Assembly: GCA_025617745.1 (NCBI GenBank)
Contig: CM046856.1
Coordinates: forward strand, 39,802,888 to 39,866,887
DNA length: 64,000 bases
Origin: Heliocidaris erythrogramma
Lineage: Eukaryota > Echinodermata > Echinoidea > Camarodonta > Echinometridae
Direction of reading: 5' to 3'
In this document: one piece after another, positions 11,779 through 22,980 of the stretch
Layout of the letters: the number at the start of each line of letters is the position of its first letter
How positions within the stretch are numbered: position 1 is the stretch's first letter
Position numbers and translations under genes: made by a program
Notes under the pieces: generated by a model
What the model was told of the DNA's origin: nothing
The model's input: only the letters and a program-made list of their open reading frames with translations
Database searches by the model: none

Positions 11779-12085
11779 AGAGTGGGTTCATATTTAGTCT
11801 TGATTCTACTATTTGTAGACCAGAATCAAAGCACTTTTAATGAGAGGTAATAATACATCTCCACAGAGAAATATATCATATGGATGGCCTTTGTTGTTTC
11901 ACTCAGTGACTTTCAGTAATCACATTCATTAGTCTCATGTTGACTTTGATTGCCCTCACATAAACTTGGCAAGGAACTAACTTGTGGCTGATCTACTTGA
12001 AGATCTAATAGAGCCTATAATGTTAGAGGTCTACATAACTCAACAACTGTTGGAGGTGCCGGATGAAGCGGAAAATCCTACTATA

Positions 12086-12961
12086 AAAGACCTTGATGAG
12101 ACGTGAGAAGTAAACAGGTAGGTCTAGACCTAACTAGTTGGACCTAGAATTAATAATACCAAGGAGTTACCACAGGGTATTACAGCTAAAAATTATAGGT
12201 CTGGTAATGGTAGTGGATCCAGAATCGGTTTACTTGGGGGGGGGGGGGGGGGGGGAGGTTTTAGTTTACATTGTCCAACCAAAACAGCAATAACAACAAA
12301 AGAATTCTGAGAGAATGGACATTTCATTTGTCCTTTTCCTTTATCTACCACTGAGATCTGTTTTCTTCAGTGTAATATTAAATTAGCTGTTTTAGTGTCT
12401 TTAAAAATCAATTATGAGATCTTTAGGGAATGTTCAGGGTGATGTCAGTATAAATATAATTTTTAGTCCCCCGTAATTATTATATTAAACATTTCATTAA
12501 TTAATGCAAACAAAAACAAAACAAAATAAGATGGTTGAATACATTACACTTTTATTAAATTCCACAAATATTTTAGGATGGATTGTACATGCAGTTAGTA
12601 TTTATCCTCTTTGAAAAGATCACGAGGGTGAGGATGAGCGTATCTCATTTTTTTTTTCCTTAATACATAATAATGCTTCTCTACACGACTCTCCTTCATC
12701 TATTTTACAGATGATGATGAAGATGAAGGCTTACCGCTGAGAATGAGGACAAATTCTGAGAGGAACAAATAAATACTTAGCTGCTCCAGTTTTGCATGGT
12801 AGGTCTATGCTGTAAGAGTAAGATTGCTATCAGGGGTGTCAATCCGTTTTTGGATTGGGGGGGGGGGGGGCAAAATGATATATTTGCCCTCTCAATATTA
12901 TCGGGGGGGGGGGGGCAACTGCCATTGCATAATCGACGCCCTGGTTGTTATTAGTACCTCA
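12086..12961. other. Segment present in U2 but not U1
   Basis: U1 reads CCTACTATACAATCTAGG without a break near 3732-3750. In U2 about 876 bp interrupt the same words. The segment includes G-runs at 12,235-12,255 and the hAT MITE at 12,831. I cannot tell whether it is an insertion in U2 or a deletion in U1. No gene seen. Confidence 0.6.
12831..12943. mobile_element. hAT-like MITE, 113 bp
   Basis: The ends are CAGGGGTGTC and GACGCCCTG, with two G-runs inside. The flanking 8-mers ATTGCTAT and GTTGTTAT agree at 6 of 8 positions, consistent with an aged 8-bp hAT duplication. Confidence 0.65.
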
Positions 12962-13331
12962 ATACAATCTAGGTACACATATTTTTCTTCACATAAACAT
13001 CCCAACTGAATTTTCTTGAGACTTTACTAATTTGGTTGCTTTTGAATAGCCTTGGAAATTTTATGTGTCCAACTTTTTTCCTCTTTAAGTACTTTTGAGA
13101 ATTCACACTTATTATTCCATTTCATATAAACAGTTGATGCTAACTGTGTTAATAGGAAGCTCAAAGTTTCAGGGTTTTATTTTAATTCTAATTGTTGCTT
13201 GTTGCTTAATTATCAAATACACAATGGATGCTATTTTCTAAAATCTTTCCTCTTTTCTTTCAACAGATATGGATTTCTACTTCAGCTCTACTGTGAAATA
13301 GCCCCCTGCTTTGATCAACATGTATCTCTTC

Positions 13332-13510
13332 TGGGTCCGCTCGCTATTCAAAAGGACAGCTATTCATAGAAAACCACTATATTCATTTAACAGACGTTAT
13401 GAATAGCAGTTCTTATGAATAGTTATGAATAATGGTAATTTGTCTATTTAGAAGGACCGCTATTCATTTAGTCACGCATTATGAATAAGCGGTCCTTATG
13501 AATAGCGAGG
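13332..13510. repeat. ATGAATAG minisatellite in U2
   Basis: A contracted version of the array at 4129-4397, in the same position relative to the downstream SINE. Confidence 0.7.
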
Positions 13511-13561
13511 TTACCCCATTTCTTCATATTAAAATCATATCTGGAGTATAATATGCATGTT

Positions 13562-13830
13562 GAGGTGTCGTGGTCTAGTGTATACGTCACCAGACTGTGG
13601 ATCATATGGTTCACGGTTCGAATCCTGCCGCAGCGCTAATGGCAAAACAGTCATCTACATTTGTCACTCTCCACCCAGGTGAAGTAAATGGGTACCGGTT
13701 GGGAGAAATTGCTTAAATGCCTTAGCGCCTTTCATGGCAGCTCGGCTAAAGCTGCAGTAATTAAAGGGCAGAGAGTATATTTGTATAGTAGTTGTGCTAT
13801 ATATATGGACATACATGTATATTATTATAA
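13562..13830 (+). mobile_element. tRNA-derived SINE in U2
   Basis: Orthologous to the copy at 4457 but longer between the tRNA head and body: it keeps a segment GCAGCGCTAATGGCAAAACA missing from the U1 copy. Box B GGTTCGAATCC is intact; the A-box region carries GTGTATACG instead of GTGGATACG. Confidence 0.75.
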
Positions 13831-15650
13831 TTAGAATGACTGAACAGGAGTTTAAAGTTCTTCAATTATATCTTGAGCATTTTACCCACCCCCTCCCCAT
13901 TTCAAATGTTGTAGTCACATGCAGCCATTTTGTTATAGTAGCTCGTTATTGTGAGGAGGTCTTCCTCTTCTGGTGGCCTATATAGTGAGATTACAGGGCC
14001 CCTAAAAGATATTAAGATAAGCACTGCCAGGGCCACTCCTTTATTAAATCTGCCCGGAGTGTATCAGAAACTAATAATAATCTTATCTGATTCTATGAAT
14101 TTATAAATTATTAAGTAAATTATTATTTTATTCATTATCTACTGAGAAAATCCATACTATTCAACACTTCATTTGACTTGAAACTATCTAATTAGATCTC
14201 TATGTGTGTTCCTCCTGCCCCTTTTTTATAGTTAGATTTATAATAATAGTAACATGCAATATACATGTACCAACCTAAAAGGAGATGGATCATTTAAAGA
14301 GTTCTTACAAATGTCAAAATTATCTTTGTTTTTTAGGAGTAAAATTGTTGTCATTGGTGTGTGTTGAACAGAAATTAGATGGTCATTTATTTCTTATGTC
14401 ATTTCTTCTTTGTAGGGGTGTAGTGGGTAAATAATCTTTAAATTGTAATTCAAATAATTTACTTCTTGGAAAGGGATTGAAATTAATAACGTATGATTCA
14501 TTTAGATTGAAATTCTTTTTTTTTAATGCATGTACATAATTTGTACAGAATATTATTTGACATTGACAAGTCGGCTGTGATGGAACTATATTGTATTGTA
14601 GTATATGAAAAAAGTGTATGACTGCAGATGATTTATATAAATTATGTTGGATTTTTTAAAGGAGAAGAAGTAAACGTGTATTTAAGAAGTAAGACAATGT
14701 CTAAACTTCTCTGAAAACTGTCATTTCTGCATGCAAGAAAATATTCATTAAAAAGTAAAAAAATATAAACGTATTTCTGAATCGACGTGTATAAACTATT
14801 GTACCTTAAATCTTGATTGTGAGAAAGATATACATGTAATTGAAAATTATTCTGTGAACATGATAAAGGTCCTTTCACATTATATCAATGAAATGAACCA
14901 TATAGGGGGAGGGGTGAATGAACCAGGACGTGTGATCAAGGTGTATGTATGAGATAGAGAGGGAAGACAAAAAAGATGAGAAAAGGCGAAACTGAGAAGA
15001 TATGGTGAAAAGGAAAGAGAGAAGGGGCGGATCCAGGGGGCACTTCCGGTCCCTGCCCCCTAATAATAACAATGAAATAGGTTAATAAATGAATATATAC
15101 ATACATAAATACACAACTAATATTAATAATATTGATTATTAATTAATTAAAAAAAAACTAAATATTTCAATAAATGAATAAAAAATAATACAAAAAATAA
15201 ATCATGAATAACCAAAAATTAATGAATAGAAAAACTTTTTAATAAAAGATAATATGAATTGAATTAATTCATGTCGAAATTTCCAATTTCCAATTAAATT
15301 CCCTGCAGCAAGAATCACTGGTTTGCTTCAACATTGTTGTTGTTGCTGGTATTTTTTATGGATGTGTTTAGCCGTTATCATAAATTATGAAATATTCATA
15401 CCCTGACAGCACAGCTACGTCCTCGGGCACGTCCAGTGCAGCGCGAGATGGTATGACGCCCGGTACCTTTCCCTCGCCTTGCCTAGCTGCCTACGCTGAC
15501 GCTAGCTGGACTGTATACCGTTAACAAGCTCAGCAGACGACGCATTCATTGATACTGCATTTTGATGGATCAGCGAATAGATTTTATTTAATTTCAGCAG
15601 TACGCCCGCAGCGGGAAAGAGGTTACCCCTAACCCGAAATGCATTGCGAG

Positions 15651-15812
15651 CACTGACCTCTACCACCTTCGATTTATGGTTTTATGCGGACGCCCATGGC
15701 ATAGACAAATTAAAACCACATCGCTGTCGGAAGAGTAACATGGCCGCGCCCACTTCAAGTGCTTGCACGCGCGGGAATGGGCGATGATCCGTCCAGGTGG
15801 TACAGGTCAGTG
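15651..15812. mobile_element. hAT-like MITE, 162 bp, perfect 8-bp duplication
   Basis: The ends CACTGACCTCTACCACC and GGTGGTACAGGTCAGTG form terminal inverted repeats. ATTGCGAG is repeated exactly at 15,643-15,650 and 15,813-15,820. The U1 counterpart near 8932-8945 is uninterrupted. The 8-bp duplication and CA start fit hAT; no coding capacity. Confidence 0.85.
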
Positions 15813-16142
15813 ATTGCGAGTGGTCACAAAATCAGCTTGCCGAAAACGTCATGAATTTAGCACACTGGTACAATCACTGATCACAAAGATTCCAATTTAC
15901 GGTAAGATTATAGATTATAGAAATGAAATTTACACGGTATCATGAATGGAATAATGTTTCAAATAATGTATTCTTGTATTACATATTTTTTTGAAATCTG
16001 CATCTATTCGTAGTATCTCCTTTTGTCTTCATGTCGCTATCAATTCGTCATTGTATTACTTCGATTTATGGTTTTATTGGCATGCCTACCAAAATGTGCG
16101 CGCACTTCAACTGCATGCATGCTTGCGCGTAAGAAGTGAACC

Positions 16143-18050
16143 TTCCCACAGAACTCCTAAAGACGTAGAAGGCTCATACCCATTCACAACGCACAGATCG
16201 CGGTATCTCCGAAATACCCGGTGTAGGATTCGCTCGAGTGGACACGCCGCCATATTGCTTAGTCCTCGATCTTTTCAACTAACCCACCAGACCGTGTGCT
16301 TCTCAATGCATATTATATCGGATCTTCTTTATCGAAATAAAGGGCCTTAATTGTGCCTTCATCACTTGAAATTTGAAGTTGGCTTTTCCACTGAGTCAGC
16401 TGCTCTGTCATACATAAGTAACGTCAACTAATATCATGTACATTTTAGGGGGGGGGGGGGTCTCTTTCGGACACAAAGGTTAAAACTTTATTCTCTCAAA
16501 TTCAAGATAATATCAAACAGTTTTTTTTTTATATTCACTATTATCATTTTAGTTCCCTTTCAAGAAAGCAGCCCGAGTTCGTTTGTTCACCTTCATCCTT
16601 CTTGACCCCCTCAGAAAAAGCAAAAAAATATATACTTGATTTTTTGGTACCATGTACATGACTTGTAAAATTATACTTTTTGTACAGTTTCATTTGATAT
16701 AAAAAGGCCAACAACTTTCTTTTTTTCGCACTGTTTTATTTTTGCATTTTTCATAAGTACAAAGTAAAGTATATTCAGAATCATAATAGCATAATATACA
16801 TAATCTACGTAATAAACATAAAATTACTTTTGACAAACAGATAAAAATCTACTTGATCGTTTAACAAAATAAGATATAAATATAATAACAAGAATAGTGG
16901 GGCGATTCTATGCTAAATTAAATGATGCAGGAGACCGACATCGTAAGCATAAGCTTGAGATGATGACGGCCTCGGGATAGGAAATGAAAGAAGAAAAATA
17001 AAAGAAAGAGAAAAGAAAGAAGGATGAATATGAAATGAAGGATAATGTGCAGGTGGCCGTGCAATATGTGAAATTAGTGATTGTACAAAGCCTCTGCTTA
17101 ATTTTAAATTTAATTTGATGCCTCAATAAATGGTTAATTTTTCTCTAACAATGTTAAATAGTAACTTTAATTACTGTATTGATTAAGAAGGTGTTTTTTG
17201 TAATGGCTTTAAAAGAAAAAAGTGAAGTCCGTAACTTAAGCGAATCAGCTAAGGAGTTCCATATGTCGGGGCCGTGATGCCTAATTGATTTTTTGAATTA
17301 AGGATGTGTTCAACATACTCTTTGATGATAATCCTTATATAAGTCAAGACTTTATCGATGAACTTTTTTAAATTGTGGATTAATCACATTGGCAGGGGAA
17401 CGGGGAGGGGGAGGTAAGTCTGTAGCCCTCCTCCCACTTTCTGAGTAGACGCATTGCTTAGCCGCCGCTTGAATCAATTTTTATTCAACTGTTGTTTTTT
17501 TTACTCAAGATTCTCCTTTCATTGTATTTCTTTTTTTTAATTATTCATGCCCCTTCACGATATGAGTGTCAAGATAAAATCCAGCAGATTTTGAGTGTGT
17601 CTAATCGATATTAAGAAACAGATGAATACGATGATGTGCTTATCACTGCTCCCGGATCATCTCAATTAAAGTTGGTCCTCACCATCCATGGAATATCATT
17701 TGACAATGTTTGTAATTTCTATAATTTAGTTAGGTACATGGGGAAAAAAAATCATTAATATCCATGACTATGCTGTTTGTTTTACATGTATAATAATCAA
17801 AGATAGATGTATCTGCAACTGTGCAAATAACTTTGGCATAAAACTGGACATTGGCACATGCAGCAAAGGCATCAAAAGCATAATCATCATAGCATTGGCG
17901 GATCCGGGGGGGGGGGGAACTTCCGGCCCGTGCCCCCCCCCCCCCCCCTTGGAAGAAAAGTATGCATTTTGACCATTGATAGAGGATCCCTTTTGTGGAT
18001 TGTTTCCCCCCCCCCCCCCCCCCTTTTAGAATGATTTTTTTTTTTTTTTG
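16143..18050 (-). repeat. Right arm of the large inverted repeat
   Basis: Reverse complement of the left arm. It starts TTCCCACAGAACTCC next to the end of U2 and ends within a G-rich hAT-like MITE (about 17,895-18,050), where similarity is lost. It lacks the 360-bp insertion of the left arm. The open frame at 17,730-18,083 is mostly homopolymer translation. Confidence 0.8.
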
Positions 18051-18511
18051 TCGAGTTGCATCAGGATATGAATACAATAACATACATTTCCACTTTCATT
18101 TGCCAGAACCATGAGAATCATTTCAGTGATCAAAGTTGTTTGAAATGGTAAGTAAATGTAGTGCAGTAAAATTATCAAAATGAGCAACAAGAGTGGATGA
18201 TGACTGCATTTCTATAATAACAAATAAGCATGAAAATGCCCAAAGCAACATTTGATAACACTGGCAATAACATATTTCATGTACATTCCCTCTCTTTTTG
18301 TCTTGGTTCATTTGGATACTAGCATTAACAAAATCTAGCAATTTCAGTTAGATTTCATATAACCCTAGTGTTGATCAAACAATTTGTACTGAATGAATGC
18401 CGTTAACGCGACGAGCTTCATACCGGAGCTAGCTGGAGAGCGAAGGACTAAGCAACATGGCGGATATCACGTGATCACGTACGAACAATGCCTACAATTT
18501 CGCATCCGCAC

Positions 18512-18594
18512 GAGCCTTCTACGTCTTTAGGAGTTCTGTGAACCTTCCTCATACTAGCAATACTGCAAAGTGTTGCCGCCCTCTACGTTCGTTG
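18512..18594 (+). repeat. Unoccupied flank copy of the U element target
   Basis: GAGCCTTCTACGTC...TTCTGTG runs directly into AACCTTCCTCATACTAGCAA and on through GCCGCCCTCTACGTTCGTTG. The left half matches the outer flanks of U1/U2 and the right half matches the central foldback, with no element between. This looks like a paralogous empty site. The surrounding 18,051-18,511 has no recognisable gene. Confidence 0.7.
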
Positions 18595-19594
18595 TCTACG
18601 ACTCGACTGAGTTACTAGAGTCACCTCAAAGTCTCAAACGTGATTTATTGTTCTCTTGTTTGAATAAGAACCAACTGGAATTTGAACATTTTTCATGTAA
18701 GTTAGCATTTAAATTTTAACGCCAACAGGTCTGTTATAAAATTAAAACGAACAACAGTCTTAAGTTTCAACAGACTCAGTCTCAACAGAACAACAACACG
18801 TCAAGTCCAACAGGTTTGGCATTATAGTTACGGTATACCTAGGCCTACATGTATTTGGCTAGTCCACTGCCTGATCGGTCTGACGATAATAGCCGATGAA
18901 GCTACATTATATGACATCAGCCGATAGAGGGCCGATATTGTACACGATAATTGGAGTTGTCCAGTCGATTTGCTAGATCTCCTCCGTATTTTGAGACCTC
19001 CGTAATTAGCATAAGTAAACAAACATGTCATAAATGATCCTGATTGGTGGTTTGAATTCATGACGCAATTTTGATTGAATTACCTAATGAATAATTACTA
19101 GCCTACTTCGAGTCCATCTCGTATTTTTTTAGCAATTATTTTGTATTAAGATGATATTACAAAAAATATATGTGAATTTAAGCAAAGAAAAATACTCATA
19201 TTGATTTAATATTTGCTTAAAATTTGTTGAAATATTTTTTTGTTCCTTTGAGAAAATAAAATTATTCACAACATTTTAAAATGTTACGCAACACAAAGAC
19301 TATCTTAAACTTACGAACGAATCACGGATACGGATACGAGCTTCTGTTTCTCTTACAAAATTTGCCATATTTCTTACTTTTCCTGCCTTATATACTGATT
19401 TCCTTGGAGATCTGTGCTTGGTTTACAGCTTCATTAGGATTTGTTTGGTCTCAAAGGACGACTGAGCCTCTGAGGGGCTTAAAGGATCAAGGTAAGGCAA
19501 TTTTTTGAGGGCTATACTACTGACAACTGACACAGCACATAACGCACACCCACCGCACATTTCAATTTCTCGCCTTGGTCTAGGTTAACACCAA
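18595..19594. other. No gene recognised; 5' flank or UTR of the following LINE
   Basis: Mixed-composition DNA with a CAACAG-rich patch near 18,720-18,810. The last 90 bases before 19,595 may be the LINE 5' UTR. An open frame at 18,828-19,061 on the minus strand has no supporting feature. Confidence 0.4.
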
Positions 19595-20987
19595 ATGGCG
19601 TCCGCCTCGGCATCGGCGCCAGAAAACATGGAGGACCATGGACCCGATTTGGACGATGACGATTTCATTACGGTATCACACTCTCGATCAAATCAAAGAC
19701 GTGGGAAAAGGCCAAGACTAAATACTAGTAACTTTAGTGTTGAAAATCTAAATCATACCGAAGAATTCTCATCACCCGAATCGGATCCTAATATGGCGTC
19801 GCCACATAATAGTAAACAAAAAGATTTTGACATTATAATCTCCCTATTGAAAAACATAAGAACTTTCGGAACATGAACCGGTTATTTTAGCTAATGCAAT
19901 CAAGGCAGCCGCTGTACATCCAGTTGACCTTATTAAGCCTATAAGACAGGGTCAGGCAATTCTTGTGAAATGTAGAAACCTAAAACAAATGAGAGCGATA
20001 CTACAATTGAATACTATAGGAACAATCCATGTAAAATCAGAGGAAAAAACGACGGGACTTAAAGGAGTGATATCTAATGTACCAATTGAAATGACTGAAA
20101 AGGAAATATTGGACGAGGTAAAAATACAAGGTGTATCTTTTGTTAAGAGAATGACAAAAAGGGTAAGGAATGAGGACCAACAAGTAAATGGAAATGATAC
20201 ACATACAACGCTACCCTTGCGTTCTGTTTTGTTATCTTTCAACAAACCATCCCTCCCAAATCAAATAACAATGTACTTTCAGGTCTTTCAGGTTAAACAA
20301 TATATACCCCGTGTAGCTAGGTGCTTCAAATGTCAACGCTATGGTCATGGAATAGCACAATGCAGATCTAAGATAAGATGTGTTAGATGTGGAGAAAGCC
20401 ACGCTTTTGAGGAATGTGAAAGAAAAGAGGACCGAAAGTGCGTTAATTGTGGCGGAAAACACTCTGCCGCTTTCAATGGTTGTATAGTGGCCAAAAATGC
20501 AAGGAAAATACAGCAACTGAAGGTCCAAAATAACATCTCATACGCACAAGCCACGCAAATGTGTTCAGAGAAAGAGAAAAAGAATAATGAGAATAACCCT
20601 ACGGAATGTAAACAATCAAAAAACCTCCCTCCTAACAATGAAACCCATCCGGTAAACAACAGAACCCCTCAAACTGAAAACAATAACCCTGAATTAATTG
20701 GTCATTACGTGCAACCTTCTAAAGTCCCAATCCAGCATGTCCAGACATCTGAACTGCCCGGTCCATCCACGGATAGGCCCCGAGAAGAACACTATGAAGG
20801 TGACAACTTGAGCAGTACAGAAAATTATTTCGCAACTGCGAATAACGAATATATAATAGACTTTATTTCCTACCTTATTTTCATTTTCACAATTGGGAAC
20901 ACGGAGAAGGAAGTCAAAGCTTTAGTCAAAGCGGCAGCCGAAAGGCTTATAAAACCTAGATCAATGGAAAAAACTAATGAAGGGTAG
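19595..20987 (+). pseudogene. ORF1 (gag-like) of an I/Jockey-type LINE
   Basis: The protein starts MASASASAPENMEDHG with an acidic N-terminus. After one frameshift near 19,860 it continues through a segment resembling the region before the zinc knuckles of I-type gag proteins. Three CCHC knuckles follow in a row: CFKCQRYGHGIAQC, CVRCGESHAFEEC and CVNCGGKHSAAFNGC. A polar Asn/Pro-rich tail completes it. Such ORF1 proteins bind RNA and package it with the ORF2 enzyme in the cytoplasm. The full length would be about 460 residues. Apart from the frameshift it is intact, so it is young. It overlaps ORF2 by 11 nt. Triple-CCHC ORF1 is typical of I and Jockey clades; I cannot choose between them. Confidence 0.8.
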
Positions 20988-21097
20988 TAATCTAGTGGCG
21001 ATATTATCAGCGCTTACCATTCTACAATGGAATGCGCAGGGAATGTATACACATGGAAAAGAATTAATAAAATACTTATCTTCACAAAATAATAGAA
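20977..21097 (+). pseudogene. Start of LINE ORF2 endonuclease, truncated by junction with gypsy sequence
   Basis: ATG at 20,977 lies inside the end of ORF1 (ATGAAGGGTAG contains both ORF2 start and ORF1 stop). The frame reads ALTILQWNAQGMYTHGKEL, the LQWNA-x-G motif that opens apurinic endonuclease domains of non-LTR elements. About 40 residues in, near 21,097, the sequence becomes gypsy pol. The rest of ORF2 is absent from this strand downstream. Confidence 0.75.
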
Positions 21098-21099
21098 AG

Positions 21100-22062
21100 G
21101 AGAAGAATTGATGGGTAATTTTCTGGTAGTGTCAGATCGAGCGTCTACTGTAGAGCATATGAGGTACCCCATCCTTCTTGGCTCTAACATATTGCAACAC
21201 ATAGCAGAATATAAGCCACTGTATGATCGGTTGAAGAAATATACCAGTAATCAAGAGCAAGCAAGTGAAACTGATGTTCACATCGGGTCTGTTCGGATTT
21301 ATTCTGTTATAGATGACACCTTACCACCAGGCGTAGAGATAAAGGGTCTAGATTTGGTAGAAGAGGCAGCTGCAGCTAGTTTGCTGCATAAGCACAAGAA
21401 TGTGTTCTCTAAGGGAACATATGATGTAGGAGAGTGTAACCTAATCCGCATGAGATCCATTTGACTGAAGGCCCAGATATTAGGCTGCCGTACAGGAGAA
21501 TTCACCCTTTGCAAGTAAAAGAAGTGAAAGAGATGCTGAAAGAGATGTTAGACCAGAACATTATATATCCTTCAGAGAGTAGCTTTGCTAGCCCCATTGT
21601 ATTGGTTAGAAAGAAGGATGGCAGTTTGAGACTATGTATAGACTACCGCAAGCTAAATGACCGTACAGTGAAGGATTCGTTCCCTCTACCAAAAATAGAA
21701 GAGACTTTAGAGGCATTGTCTGGATCGAAGTATTTCTCAGCTTTGGATTTAGCCCATGGCTACTTTCAAGTTGTGATGGACGAAGACTCAATCGATAAGA
21801 CTGCCTTTCGAGTACCGTGGGGTCTATATGAGTTTATGAGGATGCCTCAAGGTCTTACCAATAGCCCATCTACGTTTCAACGAATAATGGAGTGCATATT
21901 GGGTGACTTGAATTTGTCGCAGATAATCCTGTTCTTGGATGATATCTTAATCTTCTCGGAGACGTTTGAAGAGCATCCGCGTCATCTTGACACAGTCCTT
22001 TCAAGGTTGCATGAGCACGGACTCAAAGTCAAAGGAAAGAAATGTGACCTTTTCCTGTAGTG
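21100..22062 (+). pseudogene. Ty3/gypsy pol: protease remnant and reverse transcriptase N-terminal part
   Basis: The first 150 bp encode the C-terminal half of a retropepsin (PILLGSNILQ). A linker ends in a frameshift near 21,463. The RT palm and fingers follow: ASPIVLVRKKDGSLRLCIDY, FSALDLAHGYFQV, and the catalytic FLDDILIFSE (the Y/F-x-DD box). It stops at 22,060 just after KGKKCDLFL, where the continuing RT would read RYLGHIV; instead a protease segment intervenes. The element has no 5' LTR, primer site or gag here. Best described as a decayed fragment. Confidence 0.85.
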
Positions 22063-22379
22063 GATACAGGAGCAGAAGCTTCCATCATACCAGTGTCCTT
22101 GTACGAGAACAAGCTGAAGTGTCATGTTGGAGAGCTTCAGAAGAGTGAAGGAATCTTCCTACATGTGATTGGTGTTGGAGGCGTAGAGTTGCCTAGGTTA
22201 CGTTGAGTTACCAATCAAGGTGAAAGGAGAAGAATCGATGGGTAATTTTCTGGTAGTGTCAGATCGAGCGTCTACTGTGGAGCATATGAGGTACCCCATC
22301 CTTCTTGGCTCTAACATATTGCAACACATAGCAGAATACAAGCCACTGTATGATCGGTTGAAGAAAGATACCAGTAAAG
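22063..22379 (+). pseudogene. Second protease segment inserted inside the gypsy RT
   Basis: The frame shows the retropepsin active site VDTGAEASIIP near its start and the flap/C-terminal PILLGSNILQ near its end. One frameshift lies around 22,195. Its last 150 bp repeat 21,103-21,245 almost exactly. In Ty3/gypsy elements the protease precedes RT; here this copy splits it. The segment may come from template switching, an unequal exchange between copies, or assembly error. Confidence 0.75.
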
Positions 22380-22979
22380 AGAGAAGTTCGATACTTGGGC
22401 CACATTGTATCTGAGGAGGGCATAGCTGTAGACCAAGACAAAGTAGAGAGAGTAGTGACTTGGCCCGTTCCCAAGAATGCAAAGGAGCTGAGATCATTCT
22501 TAGGATTGGCATCCTACTATAGGCGCTTCATCTCAAACTTCTCAAAAAATAGCAGCTCCCTTCCATGCGCTCACAGGTACAAGTCAGAAACAGAAGAGGA
22601 AACAACCTATGTTTCAGTAGGAGAGTGAGGAGGAAATAGCCTTCCAAGATCTGAAGAGAGTTCAAACGACTTCGCCAGTCCTAGCTCACCCTAGATTCGA
22701 CAAGAATTTCATCATTGAAGTTGACGCAAGTACTAAAGGCCTTGGAGCCTGCCTTCTACAAGAGCATGAAGGGAAAAAACATCCAGTTGCCTATGCAAAC
22801 AGGGGACTTAGAGGATCAGAAAAGCGGTACCCTGATTTGTCAAGTTTCAAGTTAGAATGGCTTGCACTCAAGTGGGCGGTTGCAGACAAATTTGGCCCCT
22901 ACATCCAAGGCTCACACACTGTGGTCTGGACTGATCACAATCCACTTGCCCATCTGAAGACGGTAAAGTTACTGAACTG
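22380..22979 (+). pseudogene. Gypsy RT thumb and RNase H
   Basis: Opens with RYLGHIVSEEGIAVD and FLGLASYYRRFI, the end of gypsy RT. A frameshift and a stop (near 22,545 and 22,610) come before RNase H. RNase H shows VDASTKGLGACL, a conserved Glu in LEWLALKWAV, and TDHNPLAHL, the acidic residues of the active site. A further frameshift near 22,975 separates it from the next part. Confidence 0.8.
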
Positions 22980-22980
22980 A

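Larger units (their letters stand above)
10266..16142 (+). mobile_element. U2: second copy of the GGTTCACTTC element
   Basis: U2 has the same termini and internal order as U1, in the same orientation, although its flanks are inverted relative to those of U1. It lacks the Helitron and the U1 MITEs. It carries its own solo LTR (11,592), a segment at 12,086-12,961, and a MITE at 15,651. The part of U1 between about 7690 and 8610 has no clear equivalent; U2 instead has an AT-rich stretch at about 15,060-15,300 after a hAT-like fragment at 15,025. No conserved coding sequence. Confidence 0.65.

Noticed and set aside
17730-18083. 117-residue open frame on the minus strand
   Set aside because: Crosses two homopolymers of a MITE; the other palindrome arm does not preserve the frame.
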